This document shows positions 18,765 through 26,228 of a DNA stretch of 64,000 nt, in pieces. The stretch is from Pseudidiomarina woesei. GTDB taxonomy: Bacteria; Pseudomonadota; Gammaproteobacteria; Enterobacterales; Alteromonadaceae. The stretch is from contig NZ_LIPW01000002.1 in assembly GCF_001418345.1 (NCBI RefSeq), positions 62,001 through 126,000 of the forward strand. Direction: 5' to 3'. The position numbers and the translations under genes were made by a program. The first letter of the stretch is position 1; every line of letters begins with the position of its first letter. Under the pieces are notes generated by a model. It worked only from the letters and a program-made list of their open reading frames with translations. It made no database searches and had not been told where the DNA came from.

Positions 18765-19217
18765 ATGGAAATTATTCTATTAGACAAAATTGCCAACTTA
18801 GGTAGCTTGGGTGACCAAGTTTCAGTTAAGTCTGGCTATGCACGTAACTTTTTGTTCCCACAAGGTAAAGCAGTTCCTGCAACCGAAGCGAACATTAAAG
18901 TATTTGAAGAGCGTCGTGCTGAACTTGAAGCTAAATTGGCTGAAGAGTTAGCAGCTGCGCAAGCTCGTGCAGAAAAAATCAATGCACTTGACCCAGTAGT
19001 TATCGGCTCTAAAGCTGGTGACGAAGGTAAATTGTTTGGTTCAATTGGTACTCGCGACATCGCTGATGCAGTTACTGCAGCTGGCGTTGAAGTGGTTAAA
19101 GCCGAAGTATTGTTGCCAAACGGTACCTTGCGTGAAGTTGGCGAATACGACATTGAGTTGCACTTGCACTCAGACGTATTTGCAACGGTTAAATTGCAAG
19201 TTGTTGCTGCTGACTAA
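18765..19217 (+). CDS. rplI: 50S ribosomal protein L9
   Basis: A protein of 150 residues with the two-lobed L9 layout: an N-terminal rRNA-binding lobe ([20 protein letters not shown] and the [14 protein letters not shown] loop), a long connecting helix (about 40-75) and a C-terminal lobe. It is the last gene of the rpsF operon, followed by a strong intrinsic terminator. Confidence 0.97.
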   Translation: MEIILLDKIANLGSLGDQVSVKSGYARNFLFPQGKAVPATEANIKVFEERRAELEAKLAEELAAAQARAEKINALDPVVIGSKAGDEGKLFGSIGTRDIADAVTAAGVEVVKAEVLLPNGTLREVGEYDIELHLHSDVFATVKLQVVAAD

Positions 19218-19240
19218 TTTAGTCGCTGCAAGCAAATCAA

Positions 19241-19271
19241 AAAAGCTGTCCATTTGGGCAGCTTTTTTTTT
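19241..19271 (+). terminator. Intrinsic terminator of the rpsF-rplI operon
   Basis: An 11-bp stem (AAAAGCTGTCC / GGGCAGCTTTT with one G-T pair), a four-base loop and a run of nine Ts, 23 bases after the rplI stop. Confidence 0.93.
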
Positions 19272-19383
19272 GGTTTTTTTCACCCTCTGTAAACCTTGCA
19301 CACAGAAGTTGCGACATACTAGGTAAGTAAAAGTTGATAGCCATACATTAAACGCTGTAATAACTGCCGAAATAGGAAACCCA

Positions 19384-19956
19384 GTGACAGCTCAAATTTT
19401 AACGACAAACTATTTTGATGACCCGGATGTAAAGCTTGCTCAGCGGGCTGGTGATGGTGATTTGACTGCGTTTCGCCAGTTATATGACAGCCATCATCGA
19501 CGCGTATATGGCCTAGTTTTGCGCTTAGCCGGAGATTTTGACACTGCCAATGATGTTACCCAAGAGGTATTTATTCAGCTGTGGAAGCATTTAGCGACGT
19601 TTAAGGCGCAAAGTAAATTCACCACTTGGTTGCATACTGTAGCAACTCGCGTAGCGATTACTGAGTTGCGTAAGCAAACGAAACGATTGCAAAAAATACA
19701 TTTAGCCGGTGACGAGCAGTCTGTTTTTGAGCAGCAGCTAAAACATGAAGATTCGGCGGATTTAGGACGTTTAGACCAATTAATACAGCGCTTGCCGCCA
19801 CAAACCCGCTGGGTTTTTGTACTGCATTGCATAGAAGGCATGCGTCATGAAGATGTTGCGGAAGAGCTTGGAATTGCCGTAGGTACGAGTAAAGCACAAG
19901 TGCATCGAGCACGAACGTTATTAGAGGAGTGGCTGAGCCATGAAGACACCGAATAA
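19384..19956 (+). CDS. ECF RNA polymerase sigma factor
   Basis: A sigma-70 family factor of the extracytoplasmic-function group, 190 residues. Region 2 spans about 27-97 (LYDSHHRRVYGLVLRL, DVTQEVFIQLWKH, FTTWLHTVATRVAITELRK) and region 4 about 130-182 (LPPQTRWVFVLHCIEG, HEDVAEELGIAVGTSKAQVHRAR). The start is GTG at 19384. The gene overlaps the following anti-sigma-like gene by 17 bases. It probably directs a small envelope regulon that includes its own operon; its promoter target is not identified here. Confidence 0.92.
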   Translation: MTAQILTTNYFDDPDVKLAQRAGDGDLTAFRQLYDSHHRRVYGLVLRLAGDFDTANDVTQEVFIQLWKHLATFKAQSKFTTWLHTVATRVAITELRKQTKRLQKIHLAGDEQSVFEQQLKHEDSADLGRLDQLIQRLPPQTRWVFVLHCIEGMRHEDVAEELGIAVGTSKAQVHRARTLLEEWLSHEDTE

Positions 19957-20497
19957 TTCAACAACAAAGAATGCCGCTGAGCAATTAGACGCTTTGTTGC
20001 GTGATGCGGTGCAACAAGGTGGCGAAATTCACCCGCCCAAAGACTTGTGGCGAGGTATTGAAGCGAGCATTAGTCGCGACCAACTGCGCGATAAATTGCC
20101 TAATTCAAAATCACCCTGGGCATGGTTTAGTGGTGTAGCGGCCGCAGCATTCGTTGGTTTCGGTGTATTGATGGGCACCTTAATGCATACGCCTGCTTCG
20201 AATCAAAATGATACTCTGCACTCGTCGGCAAACTTACTTGCGATGGTTAATACTCAGCACCAACAGCAGCGTGATATTTTGCTAGCTAATTATGAAGCAG
20301 CAGGGTTAACTCCCACGTTCAGTGAGCTTGAATTGGAGCTAAAACAATTGCGTGATGCAGCTATACAAGTCACGCAGCAATTACAAAGCGAACCTAACAA
20401 TGCCGAGCTTTGGCAGTTTTTACAGTGGTTACATCAGCAAGAGCTTGATCTACTTAAAACCATGTATTTACAAACACCGAGTTACCAACAGATTTAG
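19940..20497 (+). CDS. Probable anti-sigma factor, single-pass membrane protein
   Basis: A protein of 185 residues. A cytoplasmic N-terminal part (about 1-55, with PPKDLWRGIEASI) is followed by one membrane helix at about 56-77 and a periplasmic, mainly helical, glutamine-rich part (about 85-185, possible coiled coil). The start lies inside the end of the ECF sigma gene (17-base overlap), the usual sign of a sigma/anti-sigma pair. No zinc-binding HxxxCxxC motif of the ZAS type is visible, so the assignment rests on architecture and context. Confidence 0.75.
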   Translation: MKTPNNSTTKNAAEQLDALLRDAVQQGGEIHPPKDLWRGIEASISRDQLRDKLPNSKSPWAWFSGVAAAAFVGFGVLMGTLMHTPASNQNDTLHSSANLLAMVNTQHQQQRDILLANYEAAGLTPTFSELELELKQLRDAAIQVTQQLQSEPNNAELWQFLQWLHQQELDLLKTMYLQTPSYQQI

Positions 20498-20532
20498 TTT
20501 TAATGATAATTTATTAAACAAGGAATAAGACC

Positions 20533-21489
20533 ATGAATAAGACAATGATCACCGCCGTAGCCGCGCTTTTCATGTTAGCGCCGAATTTGGCAGATGCGAA
20601 AGCGCAAGAAATTAATCAGCAATTAGAGATCCCTGCTAATGCGCGTGTTGTCATCGACACCATGCGTGGTGAAGTTGATATATTGGGGGCGGATACTAAT
20701 CTAGCCAAAGTAACAGGAAAGCTGGATGTAAATGCTGAAGGATTTATTTTTGAGCTTGCAGGCGACACCTTAACGATTAAAGTCAAAATGCCCAAACGCG
20801 GCAATTTCTCAGACAATGATGGTAATGATCTCGTGATCACCTTACCAAAGTCAGTTCGTGTTGACGCGCAAAGTGTGTCTGCCGATTTTGATGTGGAAAA
20901 CTTCGCCGGTAACATGAATATTCGCACAGTTAGCGGTGATGTTGATGCCAAAGCGCTTAGCGGCGCCGTTGCCATTGAAACCGTTAGCGGTGATATTGAG
21001 GCTGACAAACTGGCCGGTGAGATTATGTTGAAAAGCGTTAGTGGCGATGTCTCCGATGATGGTAGTGACAGCCCGCGTGCAACCTACTCGACAGTAAGCG
21101 GCGATATCGAAGCTAAAACTAATGCGCTAGTGGTGCGTGCAGAAGCTGTATCTGGTGATGTGAAATTAGTGCTGGCTAGCGTCGACTCGCTGCATGTAAA
21201 TAGCGTTAGCGGCGATGTAGAGTTACACACTGCGTTGAACAAGCAAGCTCGAGTGAATATTGAAACGGTCAGTGGCTCAATGCAGATGAAACTAGCTGGC
21301 GCATTGCACGCAGATATTAATGCAAACGCTAACGCGGGGGGAAAAATCATAAACCGTCTGAATGACGTGACGTCAACAAAGCCTAAATATGGCCCAGGTG
21401 AAAGTCTGTCATTGCAACTGGGCGAACGCAGCGGTTCAATGCGCCTAAGCACCGTTAGCGGGGATATAGAACTTTCCCAACAAAAATAG
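20533..21489 (+). CDS. DUF4097 exported beta-repeat protein
   Basis: A protein of 318 residues with a signal peptide (about 1-22) followed by a DUF4097-type repeat region. The motif T/S/A-V-S-G-D recurs at residues 132, 150, 168, 187, 205, 224, 245 (SGS) and 307. The near-regular 18-19 residue period through residue 228 suggests a right-handed beta-helix or stacked-strand fold in the periplasm. It lies 35 bases after the anti-sigma gene and is probably the third gene of the operon. Function is unknown; DUF4097 proteins are often found with ECF sigma/anti-sigma pairs, and an adhesin-like or cell-envelope role is an inference. Confidence 0.85.
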   Translation: MNKTMITAVAALFMLAPNLADAKAQEINQQLEIPANARVVIDTMRGEVDILGADTNLAKVTGKLDVNAEGFIFELAGDTLTIKVKMPKRGNFSDNDGNDLVITLPKSVRVDAQSVSADFDVENFAGNMNIRTVSGDVDAKALSGAVAIETVSGDIEADKLAGEIMLKSVSGDVSDDGSDSPRATYSTVSGDIEAKTNALVVRAEAVSGDVKLVLASVDSLHVNSVSGDVELHTALNKQARVNIETVSGSMQMKLAGALHADINANANAGGKIINRLNDVTSTKPKYGPGESLSLQLGERSGSMRLSTVSGDIELSQQK

Positions 21490-21512
21490 CTTGGCCTACA
21501 AGACAGTACTTT

Positions 21513-21547
21513 AGCGAATCAGTAAATTTATACTGATTCGCTTTCTT
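21513..21547 (+). terminator. Terminator after the sigma/anti-sigma/DUF4097 operon
   Basis: A perfect 12-bp inverted repeat AGCGAATCAGTA / TACTGATTCGCT (21513-21524 and 21531-21542) with a six-base loop, followed by TTCTT. The T tract is weak but the stem is long. Confidence 0.65.
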
Positions 21548-21608
21548 CATGCCGCATGATTTTGTATAGTTTCGCTTGGCTATTCGACATTAACTCACTG
21601 AGACATTC

Positions 21609-23039
21609 ATGGCAGAGAAGCGCACGACCAAGCAAGCATGGCAAGGACAGCAAAAACCCAAAGATGCCAAACTTGATGCGATAAAAACACCTCCACATTC
21701 GATTGAAGCAGAGCAGTCGGTGTTAGGTGGCCTCATGCTAGATAATCAGGCATGGGATACTATTGCAGGTGAGTTAATTGCCGATGATTTTTATCATCGT
21801 GGGCACCGGCTAATTTTTCGGGCCATGCATCATTTGTCAGAGCGCACTCAACCAATAGACTTGGTAACTGTGTCTGAAGTTTTAGAGGCTTCTGGCGAGC
21901 TGCAAGACGTTGGCGGATTTGCCTATTTAGGCGAAATTGCAAAAAACACCCCTAGTGCCGCGAATATTCGTGCCTATGCACAAATAGTGCGCGAGCGAGC
22001 AATTCTTCGTGAAATGATTGCCGCGGCCAATGAAATTGCAGAGTCAGGCTTTGACACGCAGAACCGTACCTCAAGTGAGCTGTTAGATATTGCGGAAAGC
22101 AAAGTCTTTCAGATTGCCGAAAAGCGAACTAGCGCCAATGAAGGGCCGCAGCCAATTTCCCCGATTTTGCAAAAGACAATTGATCGAATCGACGAATTGA
22201 GCCGCAGTAAAAATCACAATGGCATTACCGGTGCGTCTACAGGTTTTTATGATCTTGACCAAATGACTGCTGGTTTACAGCCTTCCGACTTAATTATTGT
22301 GGCGGCGCGTCCGTCGATGGGTAAAACCACGTTCGCCATGAACTTATGTGAAAACGTGGCAATGCGCAAAGACAAGCCAGTACTGGTGTTTAGTCTTGAG
22401 ATGCCGTCGGAGCAAATTATGATGCGTATGTTGGCGTCGCTAAGTCATGTTGATCAAACACGTATTCGTACTGGCCGCCTTGAAGAAGATGAATGGTCGC
22501 GTATAGCATCAACGATCAATATTCTAAAAGACAAGAACAATATCTTTATCGATGATTCATCGGGATTAACACCAACCGAAGTGCGCTCGCGCGCGCGCCG
22601 TGTTTATCGCGAGAGTGGTGGTCTGTCGATGATTATGGTCGATTATCTTCAGTTAATGACTGTGCCTGGCATGGCAGAAAATCGAACCCTCGAAATTGCG
22701 GAGATTTCACGCTCTCTAAAAGCGCTAGCGAAAGAACTTGAAGTGCCCGTGGTGGCCTTGTCACAGCTTAACCGGTCACTCGAACAACGTACCAATAAAC
22801 GGCCGGTGAACTCTGACTTACGTGAATCGGGATCAATAGAGCAAGACGCCGACGTGATTATGTTTATTTACCGCGATGAAGTTTATCACCCAGAAACCGA
22901 AGAAAAAGGTGTTGCAGAAGTCATTATTGGTAAGCAGCGTAACGGCCCTATCGGTAGCGTTAAACTGAAATTCCAAGGGCATTACTCGAAGTTTGATAAC
23001 TTGGCTAAAATTGATTTGCCGGACGGGCCAGATTATTAG
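21609..23039 (+). CDS. dnaB: Replicative DNA helicase DnaB
   Basis: A hexameric 5'-3' helicase at the replication fork. It has 476 residues: an N-terminal helical domain (about 25-130, HSIEAEQSVLGGLMLD), a linker, and a RecA-like ATPase domain with Walker A ARPSMGKTT near residue 235, Walker B IMVDYLQLM, and the sensor/arginine-finger part SQLNRSLEQRTNKRP and SGSIEQDADVI. No intein is present. It begins 119 bases after the DUF4097 gene and probably has its own promoter. Confidence 0.97.
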   Translation: MAEKRTTKQAWQGQQKPKDAKLDAIKTPPHSIEAEQSVLGGLMLDNQAWDTIAGELIADDFYHRGHRLIFRAMHHLSERTQPIDLVTVSEVLEASGELQDVGGFAYLGEIAKNTPSAANIRAYAQIVRERAILREMIAAANEIAESGFDTQNRTSSELLDIAESKVFQIAEKRTSANEGPQPISPILQKTIDRIDELSRSKNHNGITGASTGFYDLDQMTAGLQPSDLIIVAARPSMGKTTFAMNLCENVAMRKDKPVLVFSLEMPSEQIMMRMLASLSHVDQTRIRTGRLEEDEWSRIASTINILKDKNNIFIDDSSGLTPTEVRSRARRVYRESGGLSMIMVDYLQLMTVPGMAENRTLEIAEISRSLKALAKELEVPVVALSQLNRSLEQRTNKRPVNSDLRESGSIEQDADVIMFIYRDEVYHPETEEKGVAEVIIGKQRNGPIGSVKLKFQGHYSKFDNLAKIDLPDGPDY

Positions 23040-23075
23040 GCCCGTTAATTTTACTAAAGCGAATAACTAAAACGA

Positions 23076-23516
23076 TTAACGACAGTCTTTACATCGGCCA
23101 TGGGCTTCTATCGTTTGCGTTGCCACACTAAACCCTTGGCCTTCAGCCTGCTTGCGCAGCGCATCGTAAACACCATCTGACTGAATTTCTTGTACCGAAC
23201 CGCACTGTTCGCATATCAGCATCTGTACTGGATGCTGATGGTCGAAATGACTACACAATACGTAGCTATTTGATGACGTAATTTTGTGCACAAACCCTTG
23301 TTCTTGCAAAAAGTCTAACGCACGATAAATGGTCGGCGGTTTCGCATTTGGCACTGCACCTTTTAACTTATCAAGTAAGTCATACGCGCCAATCGCACCT
23401 TCTTGTTCAGCCAAGATCTCAAACACTTCGCGGCGCGCCGGTGTTAACCGCGCACCCCGTTGTTCGCATAATTTTTCGGCCTTGTTAACAAGACGCTGGG
23501 TTTCTAATGTGCTCAT
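23076..23516 (-). CDS. zur: Zinc uptake regulator Zur (Fur family)
   Basis: A protein of 146 residues: an N-terminal winged helix (RLTPARREVFEILAE, then PPTIYRALDFLQEQGFVHKI) and a C-terminal metal-binding dimerisation domain. ICEQCG and CKDCR form the structural CxxC pairs, and the HFDHQHP stretch supplies histidine ligands. PPTIYRALDFL and the SNSYVLCSHF segment match Zur better than Fur or PerR. It represses zinc-uptake genes when zinc is bound. It is convergent with dnaB and divergent from an unknown exported protein. Confidence 0.88.
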   Translation of the reverse strand: MSTLETQRLVNKAEKLCEQRGARLTPARREVFEILAEQEGAIGAYDLLDKLKGAVPNAKPPTIYRALDFLQEQGFVHKITSSNSYVLCSHFDHQHPVQMLICEQCGSVQEIQSDGVYDALRKQAEGQGFSVATQTIEAHGRCKDCR

Positions 23517-23606
23517 GGCCGAAGTTTATCACGCAGGTTTTGCGTAAGGAAGATGAATTGAACCGCATAGTTCGATATATTAACTGTTTTGCAACAGGGG
23601 GGTTTT

Positions 23607-24464
23607 ATGAAAGCAAAGTTTATAGTGCCATGGATGATTATAGGAACTTGTTTGACTTTATTTACTGCACCTACGCGAGCTGAATTACCGGAATACTTCA
23701 CTGATGCCAGCAGTAAAGAATACCGTGATCTGCTTTATCACCTTCGTGCATTACTTCCCCCTGATACTGTGCCAAAAGACAATCCGTTGGCGTACTCGTT
23801 CTTTATAATGCCATATGCGCCGCTTGATGTTAGGCCAACTAAATTCACCAACCCTGAATATCGTGCAAAGTTTGCAAACTTCAACTTTGGTGCAATTGGC
23901 GCAATGTACATTGATGCACCGCAATACGTTAAAAACCTAGCAGCAGTGGTGTTGTGCCAAAATGACGCTTGTCACCGTGAAAAAGCAGAAAATGTGGCAG
24001 CTTTTATTCAAGTAGCGGAAGCGGAGTTGAAACGACTTGCTAACAGTGAACAATTAACGCTTGTACAACAGTCAAACGACAAGCTTTTTCGTATCAATAA
24101 TGCCTTTTTTGCTGGGCCTAGTGTAACCGTCTATGAACCATCAGCAATAGCTGGCTTTGTGCCTTCGGCTCGTATGACTCAATTTGAACGAATTGAGCAG
24201 GCGCCTTCGGAAATTGCGCAGTTGCCTGCACTTTCTATGCCGTTGCGAAAGCTCATGGGCGCACATAATATTGCTGCTATTGAGCGGCATAATGATGGCA
24301 AGTTAAATATCATCGTTGCAGGGTTTGCCGATAACCAATATGGCGCCGTTTGGAAAAACTCGGGCATTACATTGCCGAGTACGGGTGATACAAATAGTGC
24401 TGGGTTTGAGTATCAAAAACTTTTGCCGATAAGCGCTAAAGCTTTTTATTATCAAACTAACTAG
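23607..24464 (+). CDS. Exported hypothetical protein
   Basis: A protein of 285 residues that I do not recognise. A clear Sec signal peptide covers about residues 1-25 (MKAKFIVPWMIIGTCLTLFT, cleavage after TRA). The mature part has mixed alpha/beta character, a possible disulphide (CQNDAC, near residue 114) and the repeated phrase MPYAPLDVRP/FVPSARMTQ without a known motif. I chose ATG 23607 because it follows an AGGGGGG ribosome-binding sequence and opens a signal peptide; an in-frame TTG at 23589 is less likely. It is divergent from zur, so zinc-linked expression is possible, but no Zur box is obvious. Confidence 0.7.
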   Translation: MKAKFIVPWMIIGTCLTLFTAPTRAELPEYFTDASSKEYRDLLYHLRALLPPDTVPKDNPLAYSFFIMPYAPLDVRPTKFTNPEYRAKFANFNFGAIGAMYIDAPQYVKNLAAVVLCQNDACHREKAENVAAFIQVAEAELKRLANSEQLTLVQQSNDKLFRINNAFFAGPSVTVYEPSAIAGFVPSARMTQFERIEQAPSEIAQLPALSMPLRKLMGAHNIAAIERHNDGKLNIIVAGFADNQYGAVWKNSGITLPSTGDTNSAGFEYQKLLPISAKAFYYQTN

Positions 24465-24559
24465 CCGTTACCAAACAAGCTAGCAACCGAGGTTAGTCAG
24501 GGCTCTTAATTCAGGCTATAATACGCGCCCGAAAATACTTTGATGGGTCGTAGCTCGTT

Positions 24560-25627
24560 GTGACAATACCAAATAAACCTGAACACAATGTCGATGAGTC
24601 GCTTACGTTTGATCGTAAGCTGTCAATCGCGCCAATGCTGGATTGGACCGATCGTCATTGTCGTTATTTTCATCGTTTGCTGACGCAGCATACTGTTCTT
24701 TATACCGAAATGGTGACAACCGGTGCAATTATTCACGGCAAAATGGACTTTCTGCAATTTGACCCAGCGGAACAGCCCGTGGTTTTGCAACTTGGTGGTA
24801 GTGACCCCGCAGCGATGGCCGAATGCACAGTTCGGGCGGCTGAACGAGGTTATCACGAAGTAAATATCAACGTGGGTTGCCCTTCGGACCGCGTTCAAAA
24901 CGGCAGTTTTGGTGCTTGTTTAATGGCTGAGCCACATACGGTGGCAGCCTGCGTTAAAGCCATGAAAGAAGCAGCACCTAACACCGTTGTTTCGGTAAAA
25001 ACGCGCTTAGGGATTGATGAGCACGACAGCGATGAATATTTACAGCGGTTTCTAGAACCAGTAATGGATGCTGGCTGCGAGCATTTTACCCTGCATGCGC
25101 GCAATGCTTGGCTGCAAGGCTTGAGCCCGAAACAGAACCGCGATATTCCACCGCTACGCTATGACCGTGTGTATCGCATGAAGCAGCGTTACCCCAATTT
25201 ACACATCACTATTAACGGCGGAATAAAAACCATTGCCGAAATTCATCAACATCTGGAGCATGTCGATGGCGTAATGATTGGTCGTGAGGCTTATCAGAAC
25301 CCCATACTGTTAACAGCGTTTGATGCCATTTACGGTGCCGCAAAGCAGGTCGATGTGGCTCATGTTTTGGAACAGATGATTTTGTACATGGAGCGGCACG
25401 TGGCACAGGGCGGGCGACCATGGCATGTGGCACGCCATATGATTGGGCTATTTCAAGGCGGTCCTGGTGCCAAGAAATGGCGTCAATTACTTAGTCAAAA
25501 TGGCCCAACGGCGACCGATGCGCGTGAACTGATTGAGTCCGCTTATGCAGAAGTGACGACTGCGCGTGCGCGGTTTGACCAACATTTAGCCGAACTAGCT
25601 ATGCGGCAGGAAACCTCAAATAGTTGA
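24560..25627 (+). CDS. dusA: tRNA-dihydrouridine(20/20a) synthase DusA
   Basis: An FMN-dependent enzyme that reduces U20/U20a in the D loop of tRNAs. It has 355 residues: a TIM barrel opening with LSIAPMLDWTDRHCRYFHR, the NVGCPSDRVQNGSFGACLM active-site loop (catalytic cysteine near residue 119), and a C-terminal helical RNA-binding domain with HMIGLFQGGPGAKKWRQLL. These phrases are specific for DusA rather than DusB or DusC. The start is GTG; the first 22 residues precede the family's usual start and the true start could be slightly downstream. Confidence 0.94.
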   Translation: MTIPNKPEHNVDESLTFDRKLSIAPMLDWTDRHCRYFHRLLTQHTVLYTEMVTTGAIIHGKMDFLQFDPAEQPVVLQLGGSDPAAMAECTVRAAERGYHEVNINVGCPSDRVQNGSFGACLMAEPHTVAACVKAMKEAAPNTVVSVKTRLGIDEHDSDEYLQRFLEPVMDAGCEHFTLHARNAWLQGLSPKQNRDIPPLRYDRVYRMKQRYPNLHITINGGIKTIAEIHQHLEHVDGVMIGREAYQNPILLTAFDAIYGAAKQVDVAHVLEQMILYMERHVAQGGRPWHVARHMIGLFQGGPGAKKWRQLLSQNGPTATDARELIESAYAEVTTARARFDQHLAELAMRQETSNS

Positions 25628-25661
25628 GGTAAGATTGTTTTTAATGTAAATATTCTATATA

Positions 25662-25674
25662 AATCAATAGCATA
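25662..25674 (+). promoter_or_regulatory. Possible IHF-binding site upstream of the sigma-54 promoter
   Basis: AATCAA-N4-ATA matches the IHF consensus WATCAANNNNTTR with one mismatch. It lies about 30 bases before the -24 element, the usual place for the DNA bend in sigma-54 control regions. Suggestive only. Confidence 0.3.
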
Positions 25675-25702
25675 AGATTAACGGTGTTTTTCCATTTGAA
25701 AT

Positions 25703-25718
25703 TGGCACAAGCTTTGCA
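25703..25718 (+). promoter_or_regulatory. Sigma-54 (RpoN) -24/-12 promoter
   Basis: TGGCAC (25703-25708), five bases, TTGCA (25714-25718). The invariant GG and GC are separated by exactly 10 bases, a near-perfect match to the RpoN consensus. Transcription would start near 25728, about 43 bases before the first small gene. An AT-rich region and a possible IHF site lie upstream. An enhancer-binding activator is required; none is encoded nearby. Confidence 0.85.
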
Positions 25719-25736
25719 TTACTCCTGTTGACTAAA

Positions 25737-25751
25737 TTGGCATGTTGCCAA
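25737..25751. promoter_or_regulatory. Perfect inverted repeat in the 5' leader
   Basis: TTGGCA-TGT-TGCCAA lies just downstream of the predicted sigma-54 start site and 19 bases before the ATG. It could be an operator or a short mRNA hairpin; the half-site resembles the -24 element by chance or by design. Confidence 0.5.
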
Positions 25752-25770
25752 ATTCAATAGGAGAATCCCA

Positions 25771-26043
25771 ATGAAAACCACTATCGCTACTGTTGTATTT
25801 GTTTCAAGTTTACTGAGTTGTCCTGTAATTGCTCAAGAGTCAGCACCAAAAGATGTTCTTGAGTCATCGTTATCGCGCAGTATTCATCACGATGTGAGTG
25901 CCGTACAGCAAGAAGTAAAGAACGATAATACACTTGATTTGATGCAGTATGTTTCTGAATTTAAATTTGCGCTTAATCCATCTTCGATTATGGCAACAAT
26001 CAAAGAAACAGCCGCCGACATACTCAGTTACCCTGAGGAATAA
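25771..26043 (+). CDS. Small exported protein under sigma-54 control
   Basis: A protein of 90 residues, not recognised. A signal peptide covers residues 1-21 (MKTTIATVVFVSSLLSCPVIA, cleavage before QES). The mature part of about 69 residues is helical and charged, with LMQYVSEFKFALNPSSIMAT and the tail ILSYPEE. AGGAGA stands 10 bases before the ATG. It is the first gene behind the sigma-54 promoter and is followed after three bases by a 38-codon gene. Confidence 0.75.
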   Translation: MKTTIATVVFVSSLLSCPVIAQESAPKDVLESSLSRSIHHDVSAVQQEVKNDNTLDLMQYVSEFKFALNPSSIMATIKETAADILSYPEE

Positions 26044-26046
26044 GCC

Positions 26047-26163
26047 ATGTGGTTACAACCTGCTTTGTTGGTCGCTATGATGGCTGCACCGGTATTGGGA
26101 ACAGTGGTTGCCGGTGCGGTCGTTATCGCGACTAACGCGATGAGTGTCGACAAATCCGAGTGA
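26047..26163 (+). CDS. Small hydrophobic protein (38 residues)
   Basis: A 38-residue frame with ATG three bases after the preceding stop and a GAGG ribosome-binding sequence at about 26034. The product starts MWLQPALLVAMMAAPVLG, continues hydrophobic through about residue 30 (VVAGAVVIATNAM) and ends in the charged SVDKSE. It is probably a single membrane helix. Close spacing suggests translation with the upstream exported protein. No homologue is recalled; a chance frame is possible but less likely given the spacing and composition. Confidence 0.55.
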   Translation: MWLQPALLVAMMAAPVLGTVVAGAVVIATNAMSVDKSE

Positions 26164-26228
26164 TTGGCCTGTGAACATGTGGTACGCTGACTTCCATCTA
26201 TACCAACAACAATAGAGGAAGTATAAGC

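Noticed and set aside
21609-23039. Possible intein in DnaB
   Set aside because: Helicase motifs are contiguous and the length of 476 residues is normal.
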